64,000 nucleotides of DNA from Aporhodopirellula rubra (GCF_014192335.1 NZ_JACHXU010000009.1:237379-301378), one strand, 5' to 3'. Positions 35,453 to 45,356 are shown, numbered from the stretch's first letter. Numbers and translations: made by a program. Notes: a model not told the origin generated them from the sequence alone.

Positions 35453-37473
35453 TCTATCGCAAGGTCCTCCTGTCGCTCACGTTTGCATGTGCTCTGCTCG
35501 GTCACGTCGCGATCGATCGTGTGACTGCGCAAGACACATATTCGGAGTCGCAGCGTTACCAACGAGCGGTTTCCGAACGTGTCCGTAGCGTGGCCGACGA
35601 GGCTCTCCCTTCGGTCGTCGGTATTGAGGTCATCGGTGCGTTGCAGTCCGATGGCGAGGTCCGTCAAGACGCGCCGACCTCGGGGCTGGTGATCGATCGT
35701 GAAGGATACGTACTCGCCTCATCGTGGGTAACGCGAGGAGCCTCCGCGAGCATCATCGTGACACTCGGAACCGGCGAACGTTTTCCCGCGCGCGTGGTCG
35801 CCGAAGACGAACACCGTGAGTTGACGCTGCTCAAAATCGATCCCAAGGACACCGAACTGCAGCCGATCTCGTTAGAGCCACTCGATGCCTCAGGAAACGC
35901 AACATCGATGCCTCCGATCGGCGCGACGTTGCTTGCGATCGCACGTTATGGTGAATCGAATGTCCCCATGATCAGCACCGGTGTGTTATCAGCGGTCGAT
36001 CGACTCGACGGAACTGCGGTTCAAAGTGACGTCCGCATCTCACCGGTTTTCTACGGCGGCCCATTGCTGGATCTACGCGGTCATTTGATCGGTGTTTTAA
36101 TTCCCGCGGTTGGTGAAAACGGTGCCGAAGACCCGACGGAATGGTATGACTCGGGAATCGCGTTCGCCATCCCGGCCGACGTGATCGCCGAGAAACTCGA
36201 ACGACTCCGCAACGGAGAAACGATTCGCTCCGGACTTCTCGGTCTGGTCGTCGGCGGATCGGATCCGTACGCGCCCGGCACAAACCTGGCCGCAGTACGC
36301 AAACGGTCCCCCGCGGACAAAGCGGGTTTGCAAGCCGGCGATAAATTGTTGAAAGTCGGAGGCCGTGTCGTTCGCCGACGCCAAGAAGTGAAGCTCGCGT
36401 TGGGACGATTTGACTCCGGAGAAGAAGTCACGATTGAGTACGAACGCGACGGCAAGTCGCAAACCACGGTCGCCACGCTCGCTGAAACGATCGAACCCCT
36501 TCGCCCCCAATACATCGGCATCACGTCAGACGGTGGACGCATCACATCCATCTTGCCGCAGTCGCCGGCCGACGGCGTTTTGAAAGTCGGCGACAAATTG
36601 AACTCACTCGACGACACCCCGATCGAAGATGAGTCGGCGTTGAGGCAACGCCTATGGTCGGCGGATCCCGCAACGCCGATTCGGCTCGCGATCGAACGTG
36701 AATCCGATACGACGTTGAGCAAAGAGATCACTCCGGCATCGTGGGCCGGCCCGCTGGATCAGTTGCACCTCGACGAAATGATGCAAAAGGAAGCCGACTC
36801 GCTGGCTAAAGAGGAAACATGGACGTCCACAACGCTCCGCCTACCCGATATCGTAAACGAGGCCTTGCTGTGGCACCCGCCTCTGGAGACGGACGCGGAG
36901 GTCAACACGGACGAAGAAACACCGGTTGCACCGACGGCACTCGCGATTTGTCTCTTGCCTCCTTCACAGCGTGATCTGGAAGAAGAGATAAAACGCTGGA
37001 AGAACGTTGCCCGACAAACCCGCGTGGCCATCTGCTTGATCGCGAGCGAAGATGAAGAGCGATGGCAACTCTCCGAAATTGACGCCGTCAGCAAACTCAC
37101 CACCGCCGCGATCAAACGCTCCGGTGCTGACCCTCACGCGGTGTCCGTGATCGGCGTGGGCGTGCTGTCGGGGCAAACCGCTGAACAGACGAAGGCATCC
37201 GGTCCCGGAGATTCGATGGCACTGGCAGTGTCGCTATCGACGGACAACTTGTACAGCGGTGTTGCGATCCCCGCAAACACCAAACCGCCCGCCGTTCGGT
37301 TGCGACGTGACGCCCCCATGCGATTGCTCCGGGTGCTCGTCTCATCACCACCCAATGACGAACTGCCATCATGGACCGAAACGCTCGGTCGTCTCGGTTG
37401 CCCGGTCCAAACCACCGGTGACATGGACCGTGAAGGTCTGATGAATTGGTGCCGATCGCTGCCGATTTACTAG
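35449..37473 (+). CDS. HtrA-like pseudoprotease B with two PDZ domains
   Basis: The 674-residue protein has a signal segment, a trypsin-like domain, two PDZ domains (KRSPADKAGLQAGDKLLKVGG near 290 and LPQSPADGVLKVGDKLNSL near 375) and a C-terminal domain of about 230 residues I do not recognise. The His position is Trp93 (in ASSWV), the Asp position is Glu124 (in RELTLL) and the Ser position is Tyr202 (in VFYGGPLLD). None of the triad survives, but the GGPLLDLRG turn is kept. It would bind peptides or partners through its PDZ domains without cleaving. It is coupled to pseudoprotease A by ATGA overlap. Confidence 0.85.
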   Translation: MIYRKVLLSLTFACALLGHVAIDRVTAQDTYSESQRYQRAVSERVRSVADEALPSVVGIEVIGALQSDGEVRQDAPTSGLVIDREGYVLASSWVTRGASASIIVTLGTGERFPARVVAEDEHRELTLLKIDPKDTELQPISLEPLDASGNATSMPPIGATLLAIARYGESNVPMISTGVLSAVDRLDGTAVQSDVRISPVFYGGPLLDLRGHLIGVLIPAVGENGAEDPTEWYDSGIAFAIPADVIAEKLERLRNGETIRSGLLGLVVGGSDPYAPGTNLAAVRKRSPADKAGLQAGDKLLKVGGRVVRRRQEVKLALGRFDSGEEVTIEYERDGKSQTTVATLAETIEPLRPQYIGITSDGGRITSILPQSPADGVLKVGDKLNSLDDTPIEDESALRQRLWSADPATPIRLAIERESDTTLSKEITPASWAGPLDQLHLDEMMQKEADSLAKEETWTSTTLRLPDIVNEALLWHPPLETDAEVNTDEETPVAPTALAICLLPPSQRDLEEEIKRWKNVARQTRVAICLIASEDEERWQLSEIDAVSKLTTAAIKRSGADPHAVSVIGVGVLSGQTAEQTKASGPGDSMALAVSLSTDNLYSGVAIPANTKPPAVRLRRDAPMRLLRVLVSSPPNDELPSWTETLGRLGCPVQTTGDMDREGLMNWCRSLPIY

Positions 37474-37624
37474 CGTGACCGACGCGTTGTCGACACGAAA
37501 ATGACCAATGCGAACGCCTGCCGCTCGACGTCGCAATTTCCACAAGACATCGCGGTCCGCGACCGACTACAATCGGGGGGCTCACTCATAAGAGCCGCCT
37601 TGTCTACGCGATTGGATTTTCCCC

Positions 37625-38629
37625 ATGATCGGCCTCCGCTACCTGAAGTCGACTCCAACGACCTACCTGATGCGATTTCGCAACGGGCAAATTCGTCGGC
37701 ACGGCGCCGGAATTTCGATGTTCTACTGGACGTTCAACTCGATCATCGTGCGTGTCAATTTGGCGAGCGAGGATCTACCATTTGTTTTCGAACAGCAGAC
37801 CTCCGATTTCCAGGACGTGACGATCCAGGGCAACATGACCTACCGCGTCGCCGACCCACAACAACTCGCCAAGAAGCTCGACTTTTCGATTGACGCTCGG
37901 GGACGCTATCAGTCCGACGATCCTGATTCGATCCGCGATCGGTTAGTTCGCATGCTCCAAGTGGAAGCGAATGAGTTCTCACGTCAACGCAGCATCACGG
38001 AGATGTTGACCGCCGGACCGGACCTGACTGACCGTCTTCAAACGTTTGCCTCCAAAGCGACGATCCCGCGAGACCTCGGTTTGGAAATCGAGTCGGTCGT
38101 GCTGCTGCAAATCAAACCGACGCCAGAAATGGAATCGGCGTTGCAAGCCGAAACTCGCGAAGCCACGTTGCAGAAAGCCGACTTGGCCGTCCACGAACGC
38201 CGCAAGTCAGCGATTGCCGCGGAACAAGAAATTCGTGAACGCGAACTGCAAAACGAACGCATCACTCAAGAGAAACAACGTGAAGTTCGAGAAGCCGAAC
38301 TCGCCGCAGACGTTGCGATCGAATTAGGCCGAGAGGAGTTGGTACGACAACAGGCGGCCAACGAGAAAACACTCGCGTCGGCCCGCGCCGAAACACTTCG
38401 CCAAACCTTTGACGCGATGAGTGTCGTGGACTGGAAAACGATTGCTGCGAGTTCCGAGTCGACCGACGCGAAACAGTTGATCGCGATGGCGTTCGGAGAA
38501 CTCGCTGAGAACGCCCAAAAAATTGGACGACTCGACATTTCGCCGGACCTGCTACGAGACCTCATGGGTGATACCACGACCGACGGATCGAACACCCAAA
38601 ACGGCTCGCGTCGCCGCAAATCGGAGTAG
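37625..38629 (+). CDS. SPFH/band-7 domain protein
   Basis: The 334-residue protein has an SPFH fold from about residue 20 to 170 (FNSIIVRVNLASEDLPFVFEQQT, VTIQGNMTYRVADP). A long charged coiled coil follows from 170 to 260, rich in Glu, Arg, Lys and Gln. No long N-terminal transmembrane helix is evident, so membrane attachment would be peripheral or through a partner. SPFH proteins form ring-like scaffolds that often organise membrane proteases. The HtrA-like genes just upstream make this attractive here, although a gap of about 150 bases separates them. Confidence 0.82.
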   Translation: MIGLRYLKSTPTTYLMRFRNGQIRRHGAGISMFYWTFNSIIVRVNLASEDLPFVFEQQTSDFQDVTIQGNMTYRVADPQQLAKKLDFSIDARGRYQSDDPDSIRDRLVRMLQVEANEFSRQRSITEMLTAGPDLTDRLQTFASKATIPRDLGLEIESVVLLQIKPTPEMESALQAETREATLQKADLAVHERRKSAIAAEQEIRERELQNERITQEKQREVREAELAADVAIELGREELVRQQAANEKTLASARAETLRQTFDAMSVVDWKTIAASSESTDAKQLIAMAFGELAENAQKIGRLDISPDLLRDLMGDTTTDGSNTQNGSRRRKSE

Positions 38630-38634
38630 CCGTC

Positions 38635-39618
38635 ATGGGCACAAAGATGTCTCCCAACATCGCGTTGGTCACGACGCCGACGCGTTTGGCGGGCTTGCTG
38701 GCGAAGTTCGGCACCAAAGGCTCGGCCCGCTTTCGAATCCAATCTGCGAGATCCACCTACCTCAGTGAAAACGCCTCCGCCGCTGCGGTCGTGGATGCCG
38801 ACGCAGACTTCGAAGAATACATTGACGAAGACCAACACTACGCCGCCGCGGTAAAACGCATCCGCGGTGACCTCGAAGGACTGGGATACCCCGTCGTTCC
38901 GGTTCCCCGAAATTACATCTCAAACTTTTACTTTGGAATGACCGAGGCGGTCGTCGTCGTTGGCCCCGATGGCCTCGTCGCCAACACGGCGAAGTATGCC
39001 GGCGACATCCCCATCATCGGCGTGAATCCCATGCCTAACCGTTTCGACGGAGTCCTGTTGCCGTTCCAGGTCGATGACATTCGCAAGATCGTTCGCCAAA
39101 CGCTCGCGGGCAGATCGTCGGTTCGCCGCGTGACCCTGGGCGACGTAACGCTCTCCGATGGTCAATCGATGCTCGCCTTCAACGATTTCTTCATCGGCCG
39201 CTCATCGCATGTGTCGTCACGATACATCCTATATTCGGGCAATCAGAGCGAAACACATTCCTCGAGCGGTGTGATCGTCTCGACCGGTGCTGGATCCACC
39301 GGATGGCTCAGCAGCGTGTATCACATGACGTGCGGCGTGGGGCGAACTCTCGGCCATCAGTCTATTTCACCGCCGAAGATTCCTTGGGATACCGACGCGT
39401 TGTGCTGGGTCGTTCGCGAACCCTTTCTCAGCCGGAGCAGCCAAGTCGAAATGGTGATGGGCGAAATCCGTGACGGAATCCCGTTGCGACTGGAAAGCCT
39501 TATGACGGAAGGCGGCGTGATTTTTTCCGACGGTATCGAATCAGATTATCTCGTCTTCAACAGCGGCACGATCGCGGAATTTCAAATCGCGAAAACCCAG
39601 TCAAAACTTGTCGTTTGA
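38635..39618 (+). CDS. NAD kinase-like protein with altered GGDG motif
   Basis: The 327-residue protein resembles ATP-NAD kinases. The usual GGDGT motif is replaced by VVGPDGLV near residue 110. The NE/D motif appears as FNDFFIGR near 180, and the diagnostic loop reads VIVSTGAGSTGWLSS near 215, where kinases have STPTGSTAY. About 80 N-terminal residues are extra relative to short NAD kinases. It could make NADP or be a diverged sugar or lipid kinase. It starts five bases after the SPFH gene. Confidence 0.75.
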   Translation: MGTKMSPNIALVTTPTRLAGLLAKFGTKGSARFRIQSARSTYLSENASAAAVVDADADFEEYIDEDQHYAAAVKRIRGDLEGLGYPVVPVPRNYISNFYFGMTEAVVVVGPDGLVANTAKYAGDIPIIGVNPMPNRFDGVLLPFQVDDIRKIVRQTLAGRSSVRRVTLGDVTLSDGQSMLAFNDFFIGRSSHVSSRYILYSGNQSETHSSSGVIVSTGAGSTGWLSSVYHMTCGVGRTLGHQSISPPKIPWDTDALCWVVREPFLSRSSQVEMVMGEIRDGIPLRLESLMTEGGVIFSDGIESDYLVFNSGTIAEFQIAKTQSKLVV

Positions 39619-39724
39619 GCTTCGAGATTATCTCTGCCAATGACGTAGGTTTTGGATAGGCACAAACGACTGCCCGAACGTGGTCCACCGTCTCGCGACG
39701 TTGGCGATAGAAAACAGAAATACT

Positions 39725-41278
39725 CTATTGGTTTTTCTTCTGCTCGCGTTCACGCTCACGCTGTTGTTGGATGTCGTTTGCCTTGGCCTCCGCGTTCACG
39801 CTGTGACCGATCGACAACGCGAGCCGTCCGAGCATCGCAAAGTAGATAAACACTGCTGAAACGGCGGTAAAAATCCCCAGTACCGCTGCCGCCGGTGGCG
39901 CGAACATGCTCGAGGCGGCAAAGATCAGAAACGTAATAAAGAAAACGATCCCGGACGAAAAGTAAAATCCGCCCCAGGCTTCCTCGCAACGCGTCACGCT
40001 GCGTCCCACGTCGGGCGAAAAAGGGACAAAAATGTTTTGCATGTCGAGCATCGAGAGCAAGACAAACGGAAAGATCAGGAACGTCGAGATCATCGAAAAG
40101 CAAACCGTCGTCAGACTGTTTCCAAAAGTCATGTATCCGATGAACCATCCCGGACCGTAAGAGAGCCCCGCCGCCGCAAAACAGAAGATCAGCGGCGTGA
40201 TCCATTCGGTCGGTTCCAACGTGACCGGCCACTCAGTGACACTTTCTTCCTCATTGGCGATCGATTGCATAATCGCAAAACCGCACGCCAGCACGACTGC
40301 GGCGAAGAATCCACCGGCCGCGAAAAGACCGACCACTAACATCGGCGAATCAATCGCGAGGGCCACAAACGCAACCGCGGAAGCCATCGTCGAAAGGATC
40401 AACCAGTGAGCCATCACGCCGATTTGCAGAAAGATCCCAAATACCGACGTGGCCCAATCACGAATCTTTGGAACATCCAGATCCGGCTTGGGTTCATCTT
40501 CTTCGATCTTCGACGCCGCTTCGAGCAGTTCGCTGGCAGATTTACGGAACGGGTCCGCCGGCCGATTTTCGACGTTTTGAGTCGACTCGGAGAACTGAAA
40601 TGATGGCGCCGCCTCCATATCAATCTTCGCTTTTCGCGGAACACGCGGCGGTCGCGGAACCATCACCATGGTGAAGCAATCCCGACACCGAACCTTCTTC
40701 CCCGCTTGAGCGGCCGTCACGTTCGTTTGCGTCCCGCAACTTGGGCAACGGACCCGATACTCTTTCTGATACTGGATTTCGTCGCCATCTGAGTTCTTGC
40801 CAGCAGGACGTTCGTCAAACGTCGCGGCGATGTCCTCATCCGCGGTTGCGGGCTCATCATCTTCGTCAGGCCATACTGAATGATCAGGCAGAACCGGATC
40901 GGCTGCGGCAGGCCGAGGCTTCACGGGCTGCAAGGCGGGCAGATCGAGCCCCCAATCGTCATCCTCGCTCCCGCTCGTCGACTGCGGAGATGGAACATCC
41001 GTTGGTGCGGCCGGCTTGCGAGGTGATGTCGCCGATGGCCTTGGCGTCGAAGGTGCCAGGTTCAGCCAATCATCGTCGTCATCGTCAACCTTGGGAGCCC
41101 GCGTTTTGCCGCTGCCGGTTTCGTTATCACGACCGCCAGTGTCATACCCGGTTCCGCCCTCGAAACCAGGTACGATGAAAGCTTGACCGCAATGCGGGCA
41201 GCCAACGCGACTGCCGCCTGCATCATCAGAAACTCCGACGGCAGTCTTGCACTGCGGGCAATGCACCATCTGCGGCAC
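39725..41278 (-). CDS. Double zinc-ribbon membrane protein
   Basis: The 517-residue protein opens with a zinc ribbon (CPQCKTAVGV, CPHCGQAF) and has a second ribbon at about residues 175-205 (CPSCGTQTNV, VRCRDCFTM). Between and after them are acidic, Pro-rich low-complexity stretches. The last 240 residues carry about six hydrophobic helices. It is a membrane protein with soluble zinc-binding parts facing the cytoplasm. It lies five bases after frr on the same strand, so may be cotranscribed with pyrH and frr. The function is unknown. This design recurs in planctomycetes. Confidence 0.75.
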   Translation of the reverse strand: MPQMVHCPQCKTAVGVSDDAGGSRVGCPHCGQAFIVPGFEGGTGYDTGGRDNETGSGKTRAPKVDDDDDDWLNLAPSTPRPSATSPRKPAAPTDVPSPQSTSGSEDDDWGLDLPALQPVKPRPAAADPVLPDHSVWPDEDDEPATADEDIAATFDERPAGKNSDGDEIQYQKEYRVRCPSCGTQTNVTAAQAGKKVRCRDCFTMVMVPRPPRVPRKAKIDMEAAPSFQFSESTQNVENRPADPFRKSASELLEAASKIEEDEPKPDLDVPKIRDWATSVFGIFLQIGVMAHWLILSTMASAVAFVALAIDSPMLVVGLFAAGGFFAAVVLACGFAIMQSIANEEESVTEWPVTLEPTEWITPLIFCFAAAGLSYGPGWFIGYMTFGNSLTTVCFSMISTFLIFPFVLLSMLDMQNIFVPFSPDVGRSVTRCEEAWGGFYFSSGIVFFITFLIFAASSMFAPPAAAVLGIFTAVSAVFIYFAMLGRLALSIGHSVNAEAKANDIQQQREREREQKKNQ

Positions 41279-41283
41279 GATAT

Positions 41284-41844
41284 TTAAGCCTCCAGGACTT
41301 CGGCTTCGCGCGCCTTCGCGGAATCGTTCACGGTCGACTCAAACTTCTTCGTCAACTCTTGAACCTGTTCTTTGCAACGATCGCGATCATCCTCAGTCAG
41401 TTCATTGTCTTTTTCGGATTGATCAGCCGCTTTATTGGCATCCCGGCGAATGTTTCGAATCGAAACCTTAGCCTCTTCGCTGAGTTCCTTGATACGACTG
41501 ACCATTTTCTTACGGACTTCGGTCGACAACGGCGGAACGTTTAGCCGGATCACTCGACCGTCGTTTTGCGGGTTCAAACCGAGATCGCCCGCTACGATCG
41601 CCTTCTCGATCTCTTTGATTGTCCCTGCATCGTAGGGGCGAATCAAGATTTGTTGTGGTTCGGGCGTACCGATAGAGGCCAATTGCTTCAACGGCGTGAA
41701 CGAACCGTAAACCTCCACCTTGATCGAATCAACCAATCCTGGGTTCGCACGTCCGGTACGAATGCCTGCCAAGTTGTTTGACAAAACCGACACGGCTTTT
41801 TCCATCCGCTCCTCGGCATCCATCAGAATTTCGTCACTGGTCAT
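41284..41844 (-). CDS. frr: Ribosome recycling factor
   Basis: RRF splits the post-termination ribosome together with EF-G. The 186-residue protein has the normal length and family blocks ILMDAEERMEKAV, LAGIRTGRANPGLVD, RLNVPPLSTEVRKKMV and RNIRRDANK. It follows pyrH by 32 bases, the common pyrH-frr order. Confidence is high. Confidence 0.97.
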   Translation of the reverse strand: MTSDEILMDAEERMEKAVSVLSNNLAGIRTGRANPGLVDSIKVEVYGSFTPLKQLASIGTPEPQQILIRPYDAGTIKEIEKAIVAGDLGLNPQNDGRVIRLNVPPLSTEVRKKMVSRIKELSEEAKVSIRNIRRDANKAADQSEKDNELTEDDRDRCKEQVQELTKKFESTVNDSAKAREAEVLEA

Positions 41845-41876
41845 ATCAAATGTCTCCTGCTAGGTGGGAATCCAGG

Positions 41877-42629
41877 TTAATTAGTTTGTGAATCGTTCGG
41901 ATCGCCAATCCATGTTCCAACGGTTTCACCCCGAACGGCTCGCACGATGTTGCCATCTCGTTTGAAGTTAAAGACCAAAATCGGCTTGCGATGCTCGCTG
42001 CAGAGAGCGATCGCGGTGGCGTCCATGACACGCAATTTCTTAGTGGTCACCTCTTGGTAACTGAGCTGATCGTAGAGCACCGCGTGTGGATTGATTTCCG
42101 GATCATCACTGTACACACCGTCAACCCGCGTGGCCTTCAAAATCACGTCGGCGTCGATTTCCAGCGCCCGTTGCGCGGCGGCAGTGTCCGTGGTGACGAA
42201 CGGGCAACCGATCCCACCCGAAAGGATCACGACACGTCCTTTTTCGAGATGCCGGATGGCCCGCCGACGAATGAATTTCTCAGCCACTTTGTCAACCGGC
42301 AATGCGCTCATCACACGCGTAGGCAACCCGATTGCCTCGAGAGCATCTTGCAACGCGAGCGAATTGATCACCGTTGCGAGCATGCCCATGTAGTGGGCCG
42401 TGGCCTCACCGACGGTTGCGTTGGCCCCTGAAAACTGGGCTCCTCGCAAGATATTCCCGCCACCGTTGACGATGGCAATTTGGCAACCGGATTCGTGGGC
42501 GAGTTTGATTTGATTCGAAATCGTGGCCATTTCGGCACCACTGATTCCGCGTTTTCCGGACTCAGCCAAACTCTCGCCACTCAGCTTCAAAATCACGCGG
42601 CGGTATCGTAAATCAGCAGTATCAGACAC
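41877..42629 (-). CDS. pyrH: UMP kinase (uridylate kinase)
   Basis: PyrH phosphorylates UMP to UDP for pyrimidine nucleotide synthesis. The 250-residue protein begins at a GTG and has the amino-acid-kinase motifs KLSGESLA near residue 15, NGGGNILRG near 55, [15 protein letters not shown] near 140 and [10 protein letters not shown] near 165. Length and order fit the bacterial enzyme. It forms an operon with frr. Confidence 0.96.
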   Translation of the reverse strand: MSDTADLRYRRVILKLSGESLAESGKRGISGAEMATISNQIKLAHESGCQIAIVNGGGNILRGAQFSGANATVGEATAHYMGMLATVINSLALQDALEAIGLPTRVMSALPVDKVAEKFIRRRAIRHLEKGRVVILSGGIGCPFVTTDTAAAQRALEIDADVILKATRVDGVYSDDPEINPHAVLYDQLSYQEVTTKKLRVMDATAIALCSEHRKPILVFNFKRDGNIVRAVRGETVGTWIGDPNDSQTN

Positions 42630-42766
42630 GTTGGGACATCTAGAACGAGGACGGGGCAGCGACCAATTTGATCCAACAATAACGCTTGTTGGGTGACTTT
42701 AGAACATGGGGCCGGATCACAACGGGGGCATCCGGGCGGTGGGAAGACGTTTTAACCGTCCTTTTG

Positions 42767-43852
42767 CTAGGCGGGCTCGTCCGGAAGGGCTCTCACGCAC
42801 CGCCCGTCGTCTTTCGGTCGCGCCACCAAAATATGGTACTGAGGACTCGACCAGGTCCTCTGAAAACGTTTCGCGGATTCCTCGTCTCGGTGCCAAACGA
42901 ACACGCCCGGCCCCCAACTACTTTGTCCCACGCCCGCAAATCCGGCGTCCAGCAATTGATCGATCAGACGGGTCGTTGCCTCTCCGTTGTAGGCTCCTCC
43001 CTGAACGTCCGCGAACAATTCTCCGCTGAGACGATTGTACCGGGTCGCCGCTGAACAGAAGCGGTCAAAATCCCCGTCTTTGATTGCCGGCACGAGGGTG
43101 TCGGTTAACAATTTGGCAAGATGATCTCGGCGATCCGGTGCCACCGGCGAGAGCGATTCAAAACGAGCCTGCTCCTGTTCTCCCGACACCGATGCATCCG
43201 ACGACAACGGTACCTTGGGGAACAAAATGGCCACTCGCCACTGAGAAGGCATTTCAAGACGCATGTCCAGCGGATTCGGCGTCACCCCGCTGCGATCCGC
43301 CTCCAATCCCTCGACGATGAATCCGCCCGAAAGATAACCGTGTGTCCCCACCGCGGATCGTCGCCCCCGATCGGCGCCTCGCAACCACAATTCACGATTT
43401 AACACTGGCGTCCCATTCAACTCTGACCCCAGATTCAACTCCTGCCCCACCGCCGGATCGCTCTCCGCCACGTCCGAAGACAAACGTAAATCCGAGTCGT
43501 CTCCAGGTATCGCAGGATAGGCGTGCAGGATCGCTTCGGAGATCGCCAACGACAATTGAGTCCCGCTGCCCAATCCGGAATGCGCCGGAGCAAGGCTTTG
43601 CACCTCGACGTGAACGGGCGGCAACGACCTACCAGGTTTGATGCGTTCCGCAATTCGCCCAGCAATCGCGATCGCCCGGTCACGATGATCCACCGACGAG
43701 TCGACCTGCGAATACGCGAACTCGGACGACGGGTGAGCCTCCACCACGGTCGCGGGCCGGTCAATCATCACACCACATCCACCAAACGGAGAGGCGATGT
43801 CGAGCAAGCCGAAATGCAATCGGGCACCGGTCGTGATCCGCACCCGTTTCAT
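42767..43852 (-). CDS. Beta-ribofuranosylaminobenzene 5'-phosphate synthase family protein
   Basis: The 361-residue protein has the GHMP-like fold with RITTGARLHFGLLDIA at the start and the glycine loop LAPAHSGLGSGTQLSLAI near residue 95. Enzymes of this family join p-aminobenzoate to PRPP with loss of CO2, the first committed step in tetrahydromethanopterin synthesis. H4MPT carries one-carbon units in methanogens, methylotrophs and many planctomycetes. Its start overlaps the stop of the DUF447 gene by four bases, and a PabA-like gene lies just upstream, so the substrate-producing step is probably in the same operon. Confidence 0.85.
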   Translation of the reverse strand: MKRVRITTGARLHFGLLDIASPFGGCGVMIDRPATVVEAHPSSEFAYSQVDSSVDHRDRAIAIAGRIAERIKPGRSLPPVHVEVQSLAPAHSGLGSGTQLSLAISEAILHAYPAIPGDDSDLRLSSDVAESDPAVGQELNLGSELNGTPVLNRELWLRGADRGRRSAVGTHGYLSGGFIVEGLEADRSGVTPNPLDMRLEMPSQWRVAILFPKVPLSSDASVSGEQEQARFESLSPVAPDRRDHLAKLLTDTLVPAIKDGDFDRFCSAATRYNRLSGELFADVQGGAYNGEATTRLIDQLLDAGFAGVGQSSWGPGVFVWHRDEESAKRFQRTWSSPQYHILVARPKDDGRCVRALPDEPA

Positions 43853-44454
43853 ACCGAACTCTCGTTCGTAACGAGTAGGCGTTCGCGAATAAATGACGTC
43901 ACGAGATCGAAGGCGGTTTGCTCATCGGGCCCCGCTGTCTTTTCAACGGGGACACGCAATCGTTTCAACTCGTCACGAATCTGCTCAGGATCGATCAATC
44001 CGATTCGCGTGGCCAAAATCGCCGCTTCGATCACCGCATGTTTCGCACGGTTGAACCCGAAAAAGGGACGCACCGTTCCCTCCGCAACACATCGCGCAGT
44101 CAACTCGTGCCGAGGTGGCTCACCTCCACGATCGATCACTTTGATCGCGAACCAACGATGACAATCGATTAAACGAACATACCCCGCGCCAGCGTCCTCG
44201 GCAGGGCAAACGAGCCCATTGGGCTGCACATCACCGATCGCGCTGCGTGCCAGCAGCAACACGTCATCGGTCACGTGAACGACAGCGTTTCCGGACGCGA
44301 GCAGATTTCGACACGTTCGCGATCCTTCATACGGGCGAAGCAAAAACGTGGGCAGGTTTTCTTCACCACTCGATTCCTGAACGATCGGCCCCATCGGCGC
44401 GATGTTCACGCGTCCTTCGGGACTCACCGTCGTGACAATTGATTCGAGAATCAT
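43849..44454 (-). CDS. DUF447 protein, H4MPT-linked
   Basis: The 201-residue protein opens ILESIVTTVSPEGRVNIAPMGP and contains RPYEGSRTCRNLLASG and GFNRAKHAVIEAAILATR, the blocks I associate with DUF447. That family has a flavin-reductase-like split-barrel fold and is found with one-carbon (H4MPT) genes in archaea, methylotrophs and planctomycetes. Its biochemical role is not settled. Four-base overlaps on both sides tie it to the pabA-like gene and to the beta-RFAP synthase gene. Confidence 0.82.
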   Translation of the reverse strand: MILESIVTTVSPEGRVNIAPMGPIVQESSGEENLPTFLLRPYEGSRTCRNLLASGNAVVHVTDDVLLLARSAIGDVQPNGLVCPAEDAGAGYVRLIDCHRWFAIKVIDRGGEPPRHELTARCVAEGTVRPFFGFNRAKHAVIEAAILATRIGLIDPEQIRDELKRLRVPVEKTAGPDEQTAFDLVTSFIRERLLVTNESSV

Positions 44455-45356
44455 GACACGGCCCCGTTGTCGTTCGCCAGTGGCGTCGGCGGCGGAACCG
44501 AATCAGCAGACGACGACTGCCGCGCCGAAAGTTTGCGCGATGCGGCGATCGACAGTGTCGGGAAAGGAGCCGTTCGGTAGGAGGCTGACTCACCTTCGCC
44601 GGTGGCCGACAATTCGCCCGCCCCCGACACTCCGCTCGCGCCGGCTCCCTCAATTTCATCGTCATCGGGGCTCGATGTCGGAAAGACGGATTCGGACATC
44701 CATACCACCGGTCGTCCCGATCCGAACGTGGCACCACGCACGTGGCGAGCCCGATCATGGTGACGATCGACCAAGGTAAAGAAGTTATGAATCAAGTCAT
44801 GCCCGTGCTGCGTGAGCAACGATTCGGGATGGAACTGAACCCCATGGACACAGCGAGCGTGGTCCGAAATCCCCATCACGATCGAATCAGATTGATCGAC
44901 ATTTCCGTCCTCGGTCGATGTCCACGCCGTGATCTCGAGCGAACCGGGCAATGACGTCGCATCGACGCATAGGGAGTGATAACGCCCGACCGTCATCGGA
45001 CACGGCAGTCCCACAAACACTCCTGTCGAATCGTGCTGGATCGAGGACGCGACCGCGTGTGCGGGCGGCGACACAGTGACCACACCGCCGTAAGCAGAGG
45101 CGATCGCCTGATGCCCCAAACAGATCCCCAAAAGGGGAATTTCTCCAGCGAGAGACCGCACCACATCGAGACAACACCCTGCCTGTTCAGGGCGATTGGG
45201 CCCTGGCGAAAGAATGATGGCCTCGGGCTGCAACTGATAACACTGGGCGGCCGTGATCGCATCGCTGCGGATCACACGGGTGGCTTTCCCCGCGAGCCGG
45301 AGATAGCGGGCGACGTTGTGAACGAAAGAGTCGTAGTTGTCCAACAACAGGATCAA
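44451..45356 (-). CDS. pabA: Glutamine amidotransferase, PabA/TrpG type
   Basis: The amidotransferase domain starts ILLLDNYDSFVHNVARYL, has the nucleophile in LLGICLGHQAIA near residue 85 and the His/Glu pair in VQFHPESLL near residue 180. It would supply ammonia for p-aminobenzoate or anthranilate synthesis. I favour TTG 45356 as start, since it gives the normal N-terminus. A TTG at 45398 would add 14 residues overlapping exbD. The last 90 residues are Ser/Pro/Gly-rich and not part of the domain. No PabB is in the window. The context (beta-RFAP synthase uses p-aminobenzoate) favours PabA over TrpG. Confidence 0.85.
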   Translation of the reverse strand: MILLLDNYDSFVHNVARYLRLAGKATRVIRSDAITAAQCYQLQPEAIILSPGPNRPEQAGCCLDVVRSLAGEIPLLGICLGHQAIASAYGGVVTVSPPAHAVASSIQHDSTGVFVGLPCPMTVGRYHSLCVDATSLPGSLEITAWTSTEDGNVDQSDSIVMGISDHARCVHGVQFHPESLLTQHGHDLIHNFFTLVDRHHDRARHVRGATFGSGRPVVWMSESVFPTSSPDDDEIEGAGASGVSGAGELSATGEGESASYRTAPFPTLSIAASRKLSARQSSSADSVPPPTPLANDNGAVS

